Source of the DNA: Chitinophagaceae bacterium
Lineage (GTDB): Bacteria > Bacteroidota > Bacteroidia > Chitinophagales > Chitinophagaceae
Direction: 5' to 3'
Length of the DNA stretch: 10,595 nucleotides
NCBI GenBank assembly: GCA_947483345.1
Contig: CANKNL010000087.1
Location: forward strand, 1-10,595
The notes below the pieces were generated by a model. It saw only the letters and a program-made list of their open reading frames with translations. It searched no databases and had not been told where the DNA came from. The stretch's first letter is position 1; every line of letters starts with the position of its first letter. The translations under genes were made by a program, and so were the position numbers. Of this stretch, positions 1 to 8,210 are shown piece after piece.

Positions 1-1149
1 ATGACCATAGCAAACCACATCAAAATTATATGTTTCTCCTAATTCTTTTACGCCACGAATCAGGGCTGGTAATTCCGCTCTGGGCACTACCGTGTCTTCT
101 TCAATGGTATAGCCATCTATTTTTACAGCCTCAGCAACCCGTCTCCTTAATTTCCAAAGCTCAGCTTTTTGTTGTGCATCATCTGCAAAAAAAACATCGC
201 CACAATCATATTGTGTAAGTAGCTCTGCTATGGCTTCCATGTCGCTCATCAAATTTTCCTGATGATTACCATCAACTTCAATAATCAGATGCGCTTCCAT
301 GTCATCTGTAACAGGCACTACTGTGCTATCTACAAATTTGCTCACAATTTTTAATGCATTTATTTCCACCAATTCCATCGCACTGGGCGTAAAACCTGCT
401 CTGAATATGGCACTCACGGCTTCACCTGCTTTTTCCAGCGAATTAAAAGGCACCAACATCAGCAAATCATATTTTGGATGAGGCAGGAGTTTTAAAACAA
501 TTTTTGTAACAATGGCTAAAGTACCTTCACTTCCCACAATCAATTGTGTTAAATTATAACCGGTAGAGTTTTTTAATACATTGGCACCGGTCCACATTAT
601 TTCTCCGGTAGGTAAAACAATTTCCAGGTTAAGCACATAATCTTTAACCACACCGTATTTGACTGCTTTGGGGCCACCGCTGTTCTCTGCAATATTACCG
701 CCAATAAAACAGCTGCCCCTGCTGCTGGGGTCGGGTGGGTAAAATAATCCCTTTTCTTTAACTGCATTTTGAAGCACTTCAGTAATAACACCGGGTTCGG
801 TTGTTACTTGTAGATTTCGCTCATCAATGTCAATAATCAAATTCATCCTTTCCATCGACAATAAAACACCGCCCAAATGTGGCAATGCCCCACCGCTTAA
901 TCCGGTACCGGCACCACGTGGCGTAACCGGTATTTTAAATTCGTTACAAATCACCATGATCTGGCTGATCTCTATTGCTGTTCTTGGTTTGATGACTATA
1001 TCCGGTAGAAAATGAAGATTCTCTGTTTCATCATGTGCATAATCATTTAAACTTTCTGAATCACTAAATACAAAAGAATCACCTACTATTTTTTTGAACA
1101 GATCAACATAATTTAATACAACGGTATTTACTTTAGCCTCAGTTTGCAT
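1..1149 (-). CDS. FAD-linked oxidase, GlcD / D-2-hydroxyacid dehydrogenase type (3' end outside window)
   Basis: Probable cytoplasmic or membrane-associated flavoenzyme oxidising a 2-hydroxyacid such as glycolate or D-lactate; the substrate cannot be read from the sequence. The 383 visible residues start at an ATG and stay open to the window edge. The N-terminal half is a PCMH-type FAD-binding domain: PRGAGTGLSGG at about 77-87, YPPDPSS at 137-143, GGNIAENSGGP at 150-160 and the STGYNLTQLIVGSEGTLA stretch at 195-212. The C-terminal oxidase domain follows, with EEDTVVPRAELP at 350-361. The last residues, CYGH, begin the family's HxGDGNxH metal/substrate motif, so roughly 80-90 residues of a usual 460-470 are missing only because the window ends. 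It lies 65 bp downstream of porP on the same strand. No Shine-Dalgarno is visible. Family assignment is firm; the specific substrate is not. Confidence 0.93.
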   Translation of the reverse strand, partial: MQTEAKVNTVVLNYVDLFKKIVGDSFVFSDSESLNDYAHDETENLHFLPDIVIKPRTAIEISQIMVICNEFKIPVTPRGAGTGLSGGALPHLGGVLLSMERMNLIIDIDERNLQVTTEPGVITEVLQNAVKEKGLFYPPDPSSRGSCFIGGNIAENSGGPKAVKYGVVKDYVLNLEIVLPTGEIMWTGANVLKNSTGYNLTQLIVGSEGTLAIVTKIVLKLLPHPKYDLLMLVPFNSLEKAGEAVSAIFRAGFTPSAMELVEINALKIVSKFVDSTVVPVTDDMEAHLIIEVDGNHQENLMSDMEAIAELLTQYDCGDVFFADDAQQKAELWKLRRRVAEAVKIDGYTIEEDTVVPRAELPALIRGVKELGETYNFDVVCYGH

Positions 1150-1214
1150 GTATTTTAATTTGTGTAAAAATCGGATAAAATAATGAGTTGATAAAATGTG
1201 AACCGCACACGGTA

Positions 1215-2237
1215 TTAAAAGCTGGGACAGATAGATTGCCTGTCTGCATTTTCGGGATAAAATCCTTTTTTAATAATACTGAATTCACTGGCGCCGCGGT
1301 AGCCGTTGTATTTACTCAGGCCGGATAAGGTTACATCATAACTGAACGCAAACTGAATATTTTTTAACTGGAATCCAACCATGGGCACTATGGCATCAGC
1401 CAGTCGGTAATACACACCGGCAAGCAATTGTTTTTCGCCAAATTGAGAGAGGTTATAATTTGCATTGATGCCCAAAACCAGCTCCGTTGCTTTTGCCTGG
1501 GTTGAGAAATAAGCATTTGGATTAACGATAACCCGGTCATTTAATTTTAATATCGCATTTACGAAACCGGTATGTCGCATGGGTATCCGTCCATTGGTTG
1601 TATTATCGTTAAAAAATGTTTCTTTGGGTCTGTTAACATGCTGAATGGAATACCCGGCATTGACATACACATTTTCATCCGGAAAATAGGCATAGTTCAT
1701 ACCGGCATGCACATCCATATAACTCACATAATTATTGCTGAACACAACGGCTGTTGGTAATTTATTATCAAAGAATTTACCATCAAACTGATCAGGGAAT
1801 TTTAATTTATTTTGATCGATATGTTTATTGGCCCAGCCAATATTAAAACCTGCAGAAAGCAGGCTGCTTAAACCCAGCATTTGATGATAAGCCAAAGACC
1901 CGTAAATTTTAGTACTGGTTAAACTTCCGCTTCCGGCCTGGTCATTTAATAAAACGCCGCCAAGGCCAAGCCATCCATTTTCCAAACGGTCTCTGAAAAA
2001 CTGAGCATCGCCAAAAATACTGATGGTTTTGTATGGCACCGACATCACCGAACTCCATTGATTGCGGTAATTGGCGCCCAGCCTGAAATCGGCATCGGGT
2101 ATAAAGCCGGTATTAGCCGGATTAGTAGACAAGGGTGAATTAAAGAATTGGGAAAAATGCAGATCCTGTGCCAGAAGCGGTGCTTCGAGCTGCAAGCTGC
2201 ATGCGATGAACAATAGTATTTTTATTTTTTTGATCAT
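1215..2237 (-). CDS. PorP/SprF family type IX secretion outer-membrane protein
   Basis: A 340-residue predicted outer-membrane beta-barrel of the PorP/SprF family. Known members help export or surface-anchor T9SS substrates that carry type B C-terminal domains. A signal peptide covers about residues 1-23, with likely cleavage LLA|QD. The family signature follows: DLHFSQFFNSPLSTNPANTG at 25-44 and GANYRNQW at 54-61. Alternating amphipathic strands run through the rest, and the protein ends in the family-like CPSF terminus (usually CPRF). Length is typical. The gene lies 170 bp downstream of the large type B substrate and on the same strand, the sprB-sprF order, so it is most likely that protein's dedicated partner (inference). 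The ATG is preceded by TAAGAGA, a weak purine-rich ribosome-binding candidate. Confidence 0.95.
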   Translation of the reverse strand: MIKKIKILLFIACSLQLEAPLLAQDLHFSQFFNSPLSTNPANTGFIPDADFRLGANYRNQWSSVMSVPYKTISIFGDAQFFRDRLENGWLGLGGVLLNDQAGSGSLTSTKIYGSLAYHQMLGLSSLLSAGFNIGWANKHIDQNKLKFPDQFDGKFFDNKLPTAVVFSNNYVSYMDVHAGMNYAYFPDENVYVNAGYSIQHVNRPKETFFNDNTTNGRIPMRHTGFVNAILKLNDRVIVNPNAYFSTQAKATELVLGINANYNLSQFGEKQLLAGVYYRLADAIVPMVGFQLKNIQFAFSYDVTLSGLSKYNGYRGASEFSIIKKGFYPENADRQSICPSF

Positions 2238-2242
2238 TCTCT

Positions 2243-2270
2243 TATTAATCGTAAACCGTGAGTTGTGAAT
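2243..2270. repeat. degenerate 7-bp tandem repeat before porP
   Basis: Four consecutive heptamers read TATTAAT, CGTAAAC, CGTGAGT, TGTGAAT on the plus strand (ATTCACA-like on the minus strand). The last three share the pattern YGTRARY; the first is degenerate. The array ends 5 bases upstream of the porP ATG. Confidence 0.35.
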
Positions 2271-2361
2271 GGAATAAATCTATTAAACAATTACCAAGCC
2301 AATCATCAAGCCTTTTTTTATCAATATATGTTATTACATCAAAAATCATCCTCACTGTCAT
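2245..2361 (-). CDS. possible small ORF between adhesin and porP (38 aa, doubtful)
   Basis: An ATG-started frame of 38 residues (MTVRMIFDVITY at the start, LTVYD at the end) lies in the gap between the secreted protein and porP. Its stop is 7 bases before the porP ATG. The frame is open further upstream to 2412, with an in-frame TTG at 2367. A purine-rich AGAGAG lies about 10 bases upstream of the ATG. I do not recognise the peptide, it has no signal sequence, and its 3' third is encoded by a degenerate heptamer repeat. It may be a chance frame in AT-rich DNA, or a short leader coupled to porP translation. Conservation of the frame in relatives would decide. Confidence 0.15.
   Translation of the reverse strand: MTVRMIFDVITYIDKKRLDDWLGNCLIDLFHSQLTVYD
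2275..2302 (-). promoter_or_regulatory. possible internal promoter of porP
   Basis: On the minus strand TAGATTTA (2282-2275) is one base off TAnnTTTG, with TTG at 2302-2300 and a 17-base spacer, about 37 bases before the porP ATG. It would allow porP expression apart from the upstream substrate gene. The match is weak. Confidence 0.22.
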
Positions 2362-2389
2362 CTTCAAATTCTCTCTACTTCGTACATGG

Positions 2390-2406
2390 GTTGTAGTTAG
2401 TACAAC
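2390..2406 (-). other. stem-loop just after the T9SS substrate stop codon
   Basis: GTTGTA / TACAAC form a perfect 6-bp stem around a 5-base loop, one base after the TAA. No T-tract follows on the minus strand, so it is not a standard intrinsic terminator. It might protect an mRNA 3' end or reduce readthrough into porP. Confidence 0.25.
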
Positions 2407-2407
2407 T

Positions 2408-5400
2408 TTATCTCAATAAACTAATATCACCCGTTTTTCTTTGCTTCTTTCCATCTGTAAATTCCACATCTAATGTATAGGCATACACATCCATGGGCTG
2501 CAATACACCTTTAAATGTACCATCCCAGCCTTGCGTTCTATCTGTTGTAGCAAAAACAAGCTGGCCCCATCGGTTAAATATTTTCCAATTTAAAATACCG
2601 ATACCAAATCCTTCAACTTTTACAATCCCGTTTTTACCAAATCTGCCAGGTGTAAATGCATTGGGTACATCTAATAATGGTTTTATTATTATAGGTACAT
2701 CAAGCGTTAAACTATCTATACAATCTGCTATATTAAAAGCATAGAGTGTAGCCTTGTAAATGCCAGTAGCATTATACAGGTGTGCAGGATTTACTTCTGT
2801 AGAACTTTCGCCATCGCCAAAATCCCAAACATACCTGTTAGCACCAATAGACTGATTAATAAAACGTGTGATGGTATTTTCAAGTGGCGGATTTGGAGTC
2901 CAGGTGAAATTAGCCGTGGGTATGGGAAATACGGTAATCGTAAAATAGGCTGATGTATCCCGCTTATTACAGGTACTGGTATCAATGGCAATCAGTCGTA
3001 CATTATATGTACCTGTAGCCGTGTAAGTATGTGTGGGTTCAAAATCTGTAGAAAAAAAGCCATCCCCAAATTCCCATATCCAATCCGTACCGCCTTGCGA
3101 AATATTATTAAATACCGGGGTATAGGCAACGCAACCACGAGCCGGTGTTGTAAATATGGCTTTTACATTAGGACTGATCCTTAATGTTTTTATGGCTGTA
3201 TCAGGTGCATTACAAAAAGTAGTATCATCAACAATAAGTGTAATGATATAAGACCCGGTTGATGGGAAAGTATGGATCTGTGGCCCAATACCTGATCTTA
3301 TTTTAGGAGACCCATCACCGAAATCCCATAGAAAACTCTGACTGGTATAATTGGGCAAGGTAGCCACCGTTTGATTGATAAACTGATATCGTAAACTGTT
3401 ACAGGAATCTAATTTAAAAAATGAAAAATCAGCATTGATTTCATTATTTCCCACTTTCACAGTTACAAAAGCGGTATCAGCAATATTACAAGTAGCCGAG
3501 TCGATTGATATCAACCTTAACCGGTATGAACCAACTGCCAAATAAGTATGTTGAACAGTATTATTGGGAGCAAATGTGGTATCATCTTTAATAGTGCCAT
3601 CCCCATAATTCCAAATGTACATTTTACCTTTAGCCAACGTATCTGTAAATTTAATGGTTAAGGGTACGCAGCCAATCGTATCGATAACACCGCCAATGGT
3701 TGCTTTAACACTGGCACCTATTCCTGCAAAATTCATTTCTATTTTTACGGAAGCCTGATTACAATTAATTGAATTATTTGTTCGGGACCAGGAACCGGGT
3801 GTAGTTGGAAATAATGAACCACCTGCTCCGCAACCACATATCGCCTGATAGATAACACCATTGGCATCAAAACGACTGGTACCGCCATCAACATGATCGC
3901 CTACACTTCCATTTTGGCCAAAATGTGTACCAAAAAGTTGACTCGCCGCATTTTTTTCTAAAACAAAAAAGTAAAAATCCTGGCCATCTGCAGCCGGAAT
4001 CCCCGGTAAAGGTGTTGGCTCGGGTAATCCACTTGTTCCGGCAGATGGAAATAATTTTAAATTATTGATACCTCCGCCCCAGCCCGAAACATATACATTC
4101 TGGCAACGGTCAACCAAAAAAGCAATGGGCGACAGATTGGGCACTGAAGCATTGGTTCCAAAAACTGTTGAATAAATATAACCAGGCGATAAATTGGGTT
4201 TAAGTTTACTGATAAATTGTTTACTGCCCGGATTACTGAAAGCGGCATTAAAAACTGTCCAATTGCCTGTTGTTGTTCCCATGATATAAGGAAATCCCAG
4301 CTTATCAAACTGGATACCATATATCAGATCATTACCAGTTGTACCCTGATAAGTTGTTCTTACAATAGCAGAACCGTCATTTTTAATTTGTGTAATAAAT
4401 CCATCAACCACACCACCTCCATAAGTTGGTTGCATTACCCCGGTTGTATCGCCTGGTAAATTCGTACTGCTAGTTCCGCCTGCTACATAAATATCGTTGG
4501 TAAGGGGATTTTGAGATAAAACAAAACAGGCATCATCGCCGGTACCTCCAAAATAGGTACTGAAAATAACAGCACTTAAATTTGAAGTGAATTTTAAGAT
4601 CACCCCATCCTGCCTGCCGCCACCAAAGGATGACTGTATGACAGAATTCCGGACTGGAAATCCACCGGAGGCCTCTGCCCCGCCAGATTGTGTTGAGCCT
4701 GCTAATAAAATATTTCCTGCTGCATCAATAATCACTTCACTTCTGGCATCGTCACCATAATTTCTCCGGGTTGCATCAGCTCCATCAGGGGCAATATATT
4801 TACCACGGATATTTACACCATCATTACCACTGCCGCCAATTCTGGCAGATCCCATCAAGACCGATCCGGCTGCATTTAATTTGGTTAACACAATGTCATA
4901 ACCCCCACCGTTACCCGTAAGTGAACCGGGATAGTTTAATGAATTACTTCGGCCGGCAATAACCAAATTCCCCTGTGCATCACAAATCATACTGTGGGGT
5001 TGTTCATTACCGCCTCCCCCCAAATAGGTTGCAAATAAACGGTTGCCCCCATTAGCCGAAAATTTTATTATAGCCATATCATATGGCCCGGTATTATCTT
5101 CATTAATGCCACCACTGAAAACGGTTTTTATTGCTCCGGCTGAAACCGGAAATCCAGTGCCGAATGCAATGCCGCCGGCATAAAAACTACCATCAGGCGC
5201 TGGTGTGGCTGTATATCCCCAGTTATCTGCTGTACTGCCTGTAAAGGTTGAAAAAATTAAAGTAGGGTCAATGATCAACGTCGTTTTTGGATCGTAATCA
5301 CTTACTTTAAACCGTACAACATTATCTTTTACAACATACTTGCAGTTAATGGTTTGCCTTGTACCTTCCTGTACCTGGTAACTGTATGGATACAATTCTT

Positions 5401-6007
5401 TAACGGTGCCAACCGAGGTATTTATTAAAAGCTCTTTATTTTTAACTTCCATTTTATCTACGCCTGCATATTGCATAGCAATGGCATTGATATTACCGCC
5501 GGGATGTACTATGATATCGTATTTCATTTTTTCCCCATCACTATAATACCGCACATCTATATTTGGATATATATTTTTATAACTGACCGCCTGGGCAATC
5601 TTACAATCAGCAGCCCACCTGGATTGATCTTCACCCAAAAAATAATTATTATGGTAGGCTTGAATTTTATCAGGTATATGCTGAGCAAAAGAACTGCCAC
5701 CTAAAAATTTTACTTTGTAAGCTTGCGAATGCAGAATAAGGGGTTGACCCGTTGTAGCCGTATTTGGATTATGGCCATGCATCTGGTCGGATACATTTTT
5801 CAACTCATCCGTATTATGCAATAAAACAGTAAAGCCCTGATTTTCGAGAAAGAATGAACCGGTAGAAAAATCGCCCCGGTATTCAACCCTGCTGTCCCAC
5901 TGTCCTTTATTTTGTACAAATTCCATCTGTGCCTGAACATATTGCACGATGAATAACAAAGTCGCTAATAAGATAAATTGCCGCACTATTTTAATTGAGA
6001 TCTTCAA
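2408..6007 (-). CDS. large T9SS type B substrate: DUF7948-like domain, seven SBBP propeller repeats, four PKD domains, CHU_C sorting domain
   Basis: A 1199-residue secreted or cell-surface protein. Residues 1-26 form a signal peptide (cleavage near VQA|QM). About 28-247 resemble the DUF7948-type N-terminal domain (EFVQNKGQWDSRVEYRGDFS). About 248-762 hold seven beta-propeller (SBBP-like) repeats beginning near 248, 322, 382, 478, 548, 609 and 688. Four PKD domains follow, with core motifs WNYGDGT at 799, WDFGDGS at 894, WEFGDGF at 978 and WDFGDGE at 1061. The C-terminal ~87 residues match the gliding-motility/T9SS type B sorting domain: NAFTPG at 1116, FNRWGQLVF at 1144, WDGTFKG at 1161 and terminal GDISLLR. 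The start is TTG: a stop lies nine codons upstream with no ATG between, and the next ATG (M28) would remove the signal peptide. No catalytic motif is evident; adhesion or surface display is inferred. Confidence 0.93.
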   Translation of the reverse strand: MKISIKIVRQFILLATLLFIVQYVQAQMEFVQNKGQWDSRVEYRGDFSTGSFFLENQGFTVLLHNTDELKNVSDQMHGHNPNTATTGQPLILHSQAYKVKFLGGSSFAQHIPDKIQAYHNNYFLGEDQSRWAADCKIAQAVSYKNIYPNIDVRYYSDGEKMKYDIIVHPGGNINAIAMQYAGVDKMEVKNKELLINTSVGTVKELYPYSYQVQEGTRQTINCKYVVKDNVVRFKVSDYDPKTTLIIDPTLIFSTFTGSTADNWGYTATPAPDGSFYAGGIAFGTGFPVSAGAIKTVFSGGINEDNTGPYDMAIIKFSANGGNRLFATYLGGGGNEQPHSMICDAQGNLVIAGRSNSLNYPGSLTGNGGGYDIVLTKLNAAGSVLMGSARIGGSGNDGVNIRGKYIAPDGADATRRNYGDDARSEVIIDAAGNILLAGSTQSGGAEASGGFPVRNSVIQSSFGGGRQDGVILKFTSNLSAVIFSTYFGGTGDDACFVLSQNPLTNDIYVAGGTSSTNLPGDTTGVMQPTYGGGVVDGFITQIKNDGSAIVRTTYQGTTGNDLIYGIQFDKLGFPYIMGTTTGNWTVFNAAFSNPGSKQFISKLKPNLSPGYIYSTVFGTNASVPNLSPIAFLVDRCQNVYVSGWGGGINNLKLFPSAGTSGLPEPTPLPGIPAADGQDFYFFVLEKNAASQLFGTHFGQNGSVGDHVDGGTSRFDANGVIYQAICGCGAGGSLFPTTPGSWSRTNNSINCNQASVKIEMNFAGIGASVKATIGGVIDTIGCVPLTIKFTDTLAKGKMYIWNYGDGTIKDDTTFAPNNTVQHTYLAVGSYRLRLISIDSATCNIADTAFVTVKVGNNEINADFSFFKLDSCNSLRYQFINQTVATLPNYTSQSFLWDFGDGSPKIRSGIGPQIHTFPSTGSYIITLIVDDTTFCNAPDTAIKTLRISPNVKAIFTTPARGCVAYTPVFNNISQGGTDWIWEFGDGFFSTDFEPTHTYTATGTYNVRLIAIDTSTCNKRDTSAYFTITVFPIPTANFTWTPNPPLENTITRFINQSIGANRYVWDFGDGESSTEVNPAHLYNATGIYKATLYAFNIADCIDSLTLDVPIIIKPLLDVPNAFTPGRFGKNGIVKVEGFGIGILNWKIFNRWGQLVFATTDRTQGWDGTFKGVLQPMDVYAYTLDVEFTDGKKQRKTGDISLLR

Positions 6008-6042
6008 GTAATTCTTTTTTACAATTTACAGAATTAATATGA

Positions 6043-6069
6043 TAAACTTACTGAATTGCATAATCACAA
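6043..6069 (-). promoter_or_regulatory. possible promoter of the T9SS substrate gene
   Basis: On the minus strand TAAGTTTA (6050-6043) is one base off TAnnTTTG, with TTG at 6069-6067 and a 16-base spacer. It lies in the 77-bp gap after recG, about 35 bases before the TTG start. The match is weak in AT-rich DNA. Confidence 0.25.
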
Positions 6070-6084
6070 AATTGTCATTTTTAT

Positions 6085-8202
6085 TTATGAAATCTTGCTC
6101 CATGCGGTTTTACCCCTTTGTTGCTTCAGGTAGTTTATAACCGGCAAATTTACATCCGTGTTCATGTCAGGATCTGATTCCAAAATATGTTCGGCGGCTT
6201 TTCGGGCGGCTTCCAATATAATTCTGTCTTGGACTATGTTTGCCAGCTTAAAGTTTAATAAACCGCTTTGTTTAGTACCTTCTATTTCGCCAGGCCCTCT
6301 TATTTCCAGATCCTTTTCTGCAATCTTAAAGCCATCATTGGTGGCCACCATTATCTTTAACCGTTCCCGGGCATCATTTGATGTCTTGGGCCCTGTTAAT
6401 AATATGCAAAAACTTTTTTCAGCACCTCTTCCCACCCTTCCCCGCAGTTGATGCAGTTGGGATAACCCGAATTTTTCGGCACTTTCTATAACCATCACAC
6501 TGGCATTGGGCACATTTACGCCAACTTCAATAACGGTTGTACTAACCATAATTTGTGTATCGCCTTTTACAAAACGCTGCATATTGGTTTCTTTCTGCAC
6601 TGCTGTTTGTTTTCCATGTACCATGCTGATCCAGTATTTGGGCTCCGGAAAAAAAGACTTTACTTCTTCATAGCCTTTCAGCAGATTTTCATAATCCATC
6701 TTACTGCTTTCTTCAATGAGTGGATAAACAATATAAACTTGACGGCCTTTTGTTATTTCCTGTTTTACAAAATCCATCACCTGTGGCCTGGCAGATTCGG
6801 AACGGTGCACGGTATTGATGGGTTGCCTCCCCGGCGGCAATTCATCAATCACACTGTAATCCAGATCGCCATAAGCAGTAAGCGCCAGTGTACGCGGTAT
6901 GGGCGTTGCCGTCATCACCAATACATGCGGAGGAATGGTATTCTTTTTCCACAACTGTGCCCGCTGCGCCACACCAAATTTGTGTTGTTCATCAATGATG
7001 GCAAATCCCAGGTTTTTAAAAACTACTTTCTCTTCAATAACCGCATGTGTGCCTATTAATATTGTCAGTGTACCCTCTTCGCAAAGCTTGAGTACTTCTT
7101 TACGGTGTTTCCCTTTAGATGAACCCGTGAGCATCTTTACACATACGGGCATGTTTTTTAAAAGCGCTGTTATAGTGTTGAAATGCTGCTGGGCCAATAT
7201 TTCGGTTGGAGCCATCAGAACTGACTGAAAATTATTATCTGCTGCAATCAACATCATCATTAAGGCCACAATTGTTTTGCCACTTCCAACATCCCCTTGT
7301 AAGAGGCGATTCATTTGTTTGCCGCTGCCTGTATCAACACGTATTTCCTTTAACACTTTTTTTTGAGCATTGGTTAATTCAAATGGTAAATACTGATTGA
7401 AAAATGTATTGAAAAAATGCCCGACCTGGCCAAATATCAATCCCTTGCTGTGCCTGTGTCTTGTTGATTTGATTAAGCCAAGCCGAAGTTGTGCAAAAAA
7501 CAACTCTTCAAATTTTAACCGCCTTACCGCATGCAGATAATGCCGGTCTGTTGCCGGGTAATGTATTTGCCGGTAAGCATTAAAATGAGTCACAAATTTA
7601 TATTGGCTGATAATTGATTCAGGCAAATTTTCGGACAGGTCTTTTTCGGTAAGTATCTGCAGCAATGCATACGTTAATTTACCAATAGCCCTTCCATTCA
7701 ATCCTTTTGCCTTTAATTTTTCCGTAGAAGGATAAACAGGCTCCAGATAATATTTTCCATCAGCTTTTTGAACCGTATAATTTTCAATTTCGGGATGGGC
7801 AATTTGAGGCTTACCCATAAAAAAATTCAGCTTTCCAAAAACCAGGTATTCCTGTCCAACTTCTATTATTTTTTGTATCCAGTTAATGCCCCGAAACCAA
7901 ACCAATTCTATCTCGCCTGTTTCATCCTTTAACCTGGCTGTTAGTCGTTTACCCCTGCCCTCACCCAAGGTTTCAAGTTGTGTTATTTTACCGGCAACCT
8001 GTGCATATTCATTATAGGGAGATAGGCCTGTAATCTTATCCAGTTTTGTTTTATCAATATGCCGGAAAGGATAATGCTCCAGCAGATCTTTAAACGTAAA
8101 AATGCCCAGTTCTTTTTTTAGCAAATCACCTTTAAAAGTGGTTACCCCGTGTAAGTATTCAATCGGATTGTTTAATATGTTTGTCGGCGAGCTAATGGAC
8201 AT
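6085..8202 (-). CDS. recG: ATP-dependent DNA helicase RecG
   Basis: RecG is a superfamily 2 DNA translocase that remodels stalled replication forks and recombination intermediates in the cytoplasm. The 705-residue length is usual. An N-terminal helical region and the OB-fold wedge domain occupy about 1-150. The helicase core shows Walker A GDVGSGKT at 303-310, APTEILAQQH at 331-340, Walker B DEQHKFG at 404-410 (family DEQHRFG), MTATPIPRT at 430-438 and GRQVYIVYPLIEES at 486-499. VIEVGVNVPNA lies at 557-567, QLRGRVGRG at 585-593, and the RecG-typical DLEIRGPGEIEGTKQSG at 631-647. The start is ATG at 8202; a good Bacteroidota promoter lies just upstream, so it may be transcribed separately from the helicase gene 112 bp before it. 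One oddity: the usual N-terminal GVGPxRA is GVTTFKG here. Confidence 0.97.
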   Translation of the reverse strand: MSISSPTNILNNPIEYLHGVTTFKGDLLKKELGIFTFKDLLEHYPFRHIDKTKLDKITGLSPYNEYAQVAGKITQLETLGEGRGKRLTARLKDETGEIELVWFRGINWIQKIIEVGQEYLVFGKLNFFMGKPQIAHPEIENYTVQKADGKYYLEPVYPSTEKLKAKGLNGRAIGKLTYALLQILTEKDLSENLPESIISQYKFVTHFNAYRQIHYPATDRHYLHAVRRLKFEELFFAQLRLGLIKSTRHRHSKGLIFGQVGHFFNTFFNQYLPFELTNAQKKVLKEIRVDTGSGKQMNRLLQGDVGSGKTIVALMMMLIAADNNFQSVLMAPTEILAQQHFNTITALLKNMPVCVKMLTGSSKGKHRKEVLKLCEEGTLTILIGTHAVIEEKVVFKNLGFAIIDEQHKFGVAQRAQLWKKNTIPPHVLVMTATPIPRTLALTAYGDLDYSVIDELPPGRQPINTVHRSESARPQVMDFVKQEITKGRQVYIVYPLIEESSKMDYENLLKGYEEVKSFFPEPKYWISMVHGKQTAVQKETNMQRFVKGDTQIMVSTTVIEVGVNVPNASVMVIESAEKFGLSQLHQLRGRVGRGAEKSFCILLTGPKTSNDARERLKIMVATNDGFKIAEKDLEIRGPGEIEGTKQSGLLNFKLANIVQDRIILEAARKAAEHILESDPDMNTDVNLPVINYLKQQRGKTAWSKIS

Positions 8203-8210
8203 TATTTTTG

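Noticed and set aside
1..30. The FAD oxidase as a truncated pseudogene
   Set aside because: The frame is open at the window edge and stops exactly at the start of the conserved HxGDGNxH motif. The truncation is due to the window, not the gene.
30..1015. Short plus- and minus-strand frames within the left 1.1 kb
   Set aside because: The minus-strand FAD-oxidase frame runs unbroken from 1149 to the edge with all family motifs, so these are shadows.
1202..1213. ACCG-TGTG-CGGT hairpin as a terminator after porP
   Set aside because: Only a 4-bp stem with no proper T-tract; too weak to call. The rest of the 65-bp gap before the FAD oxidase shows no clear promoter.
2780..3640. Recurrent CCATC(G/C)CCAAA-like DNA stretches as a dispersed repeat
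   Set aside because: They encode the WDFGDGS-type cores of successive PKD domains and have diverged at the DNA level, so they are explained by protein domain duplication.
6553..7228. Plus-strand open frames of 168 and 109 residues antisense to recG
   Set aside because: They lie wholly inside recG, whose minus-strand translation carries every RecG motif. Their products are Cys/His/Phe-rich without recognisable domains, as expected of antisense shadows.
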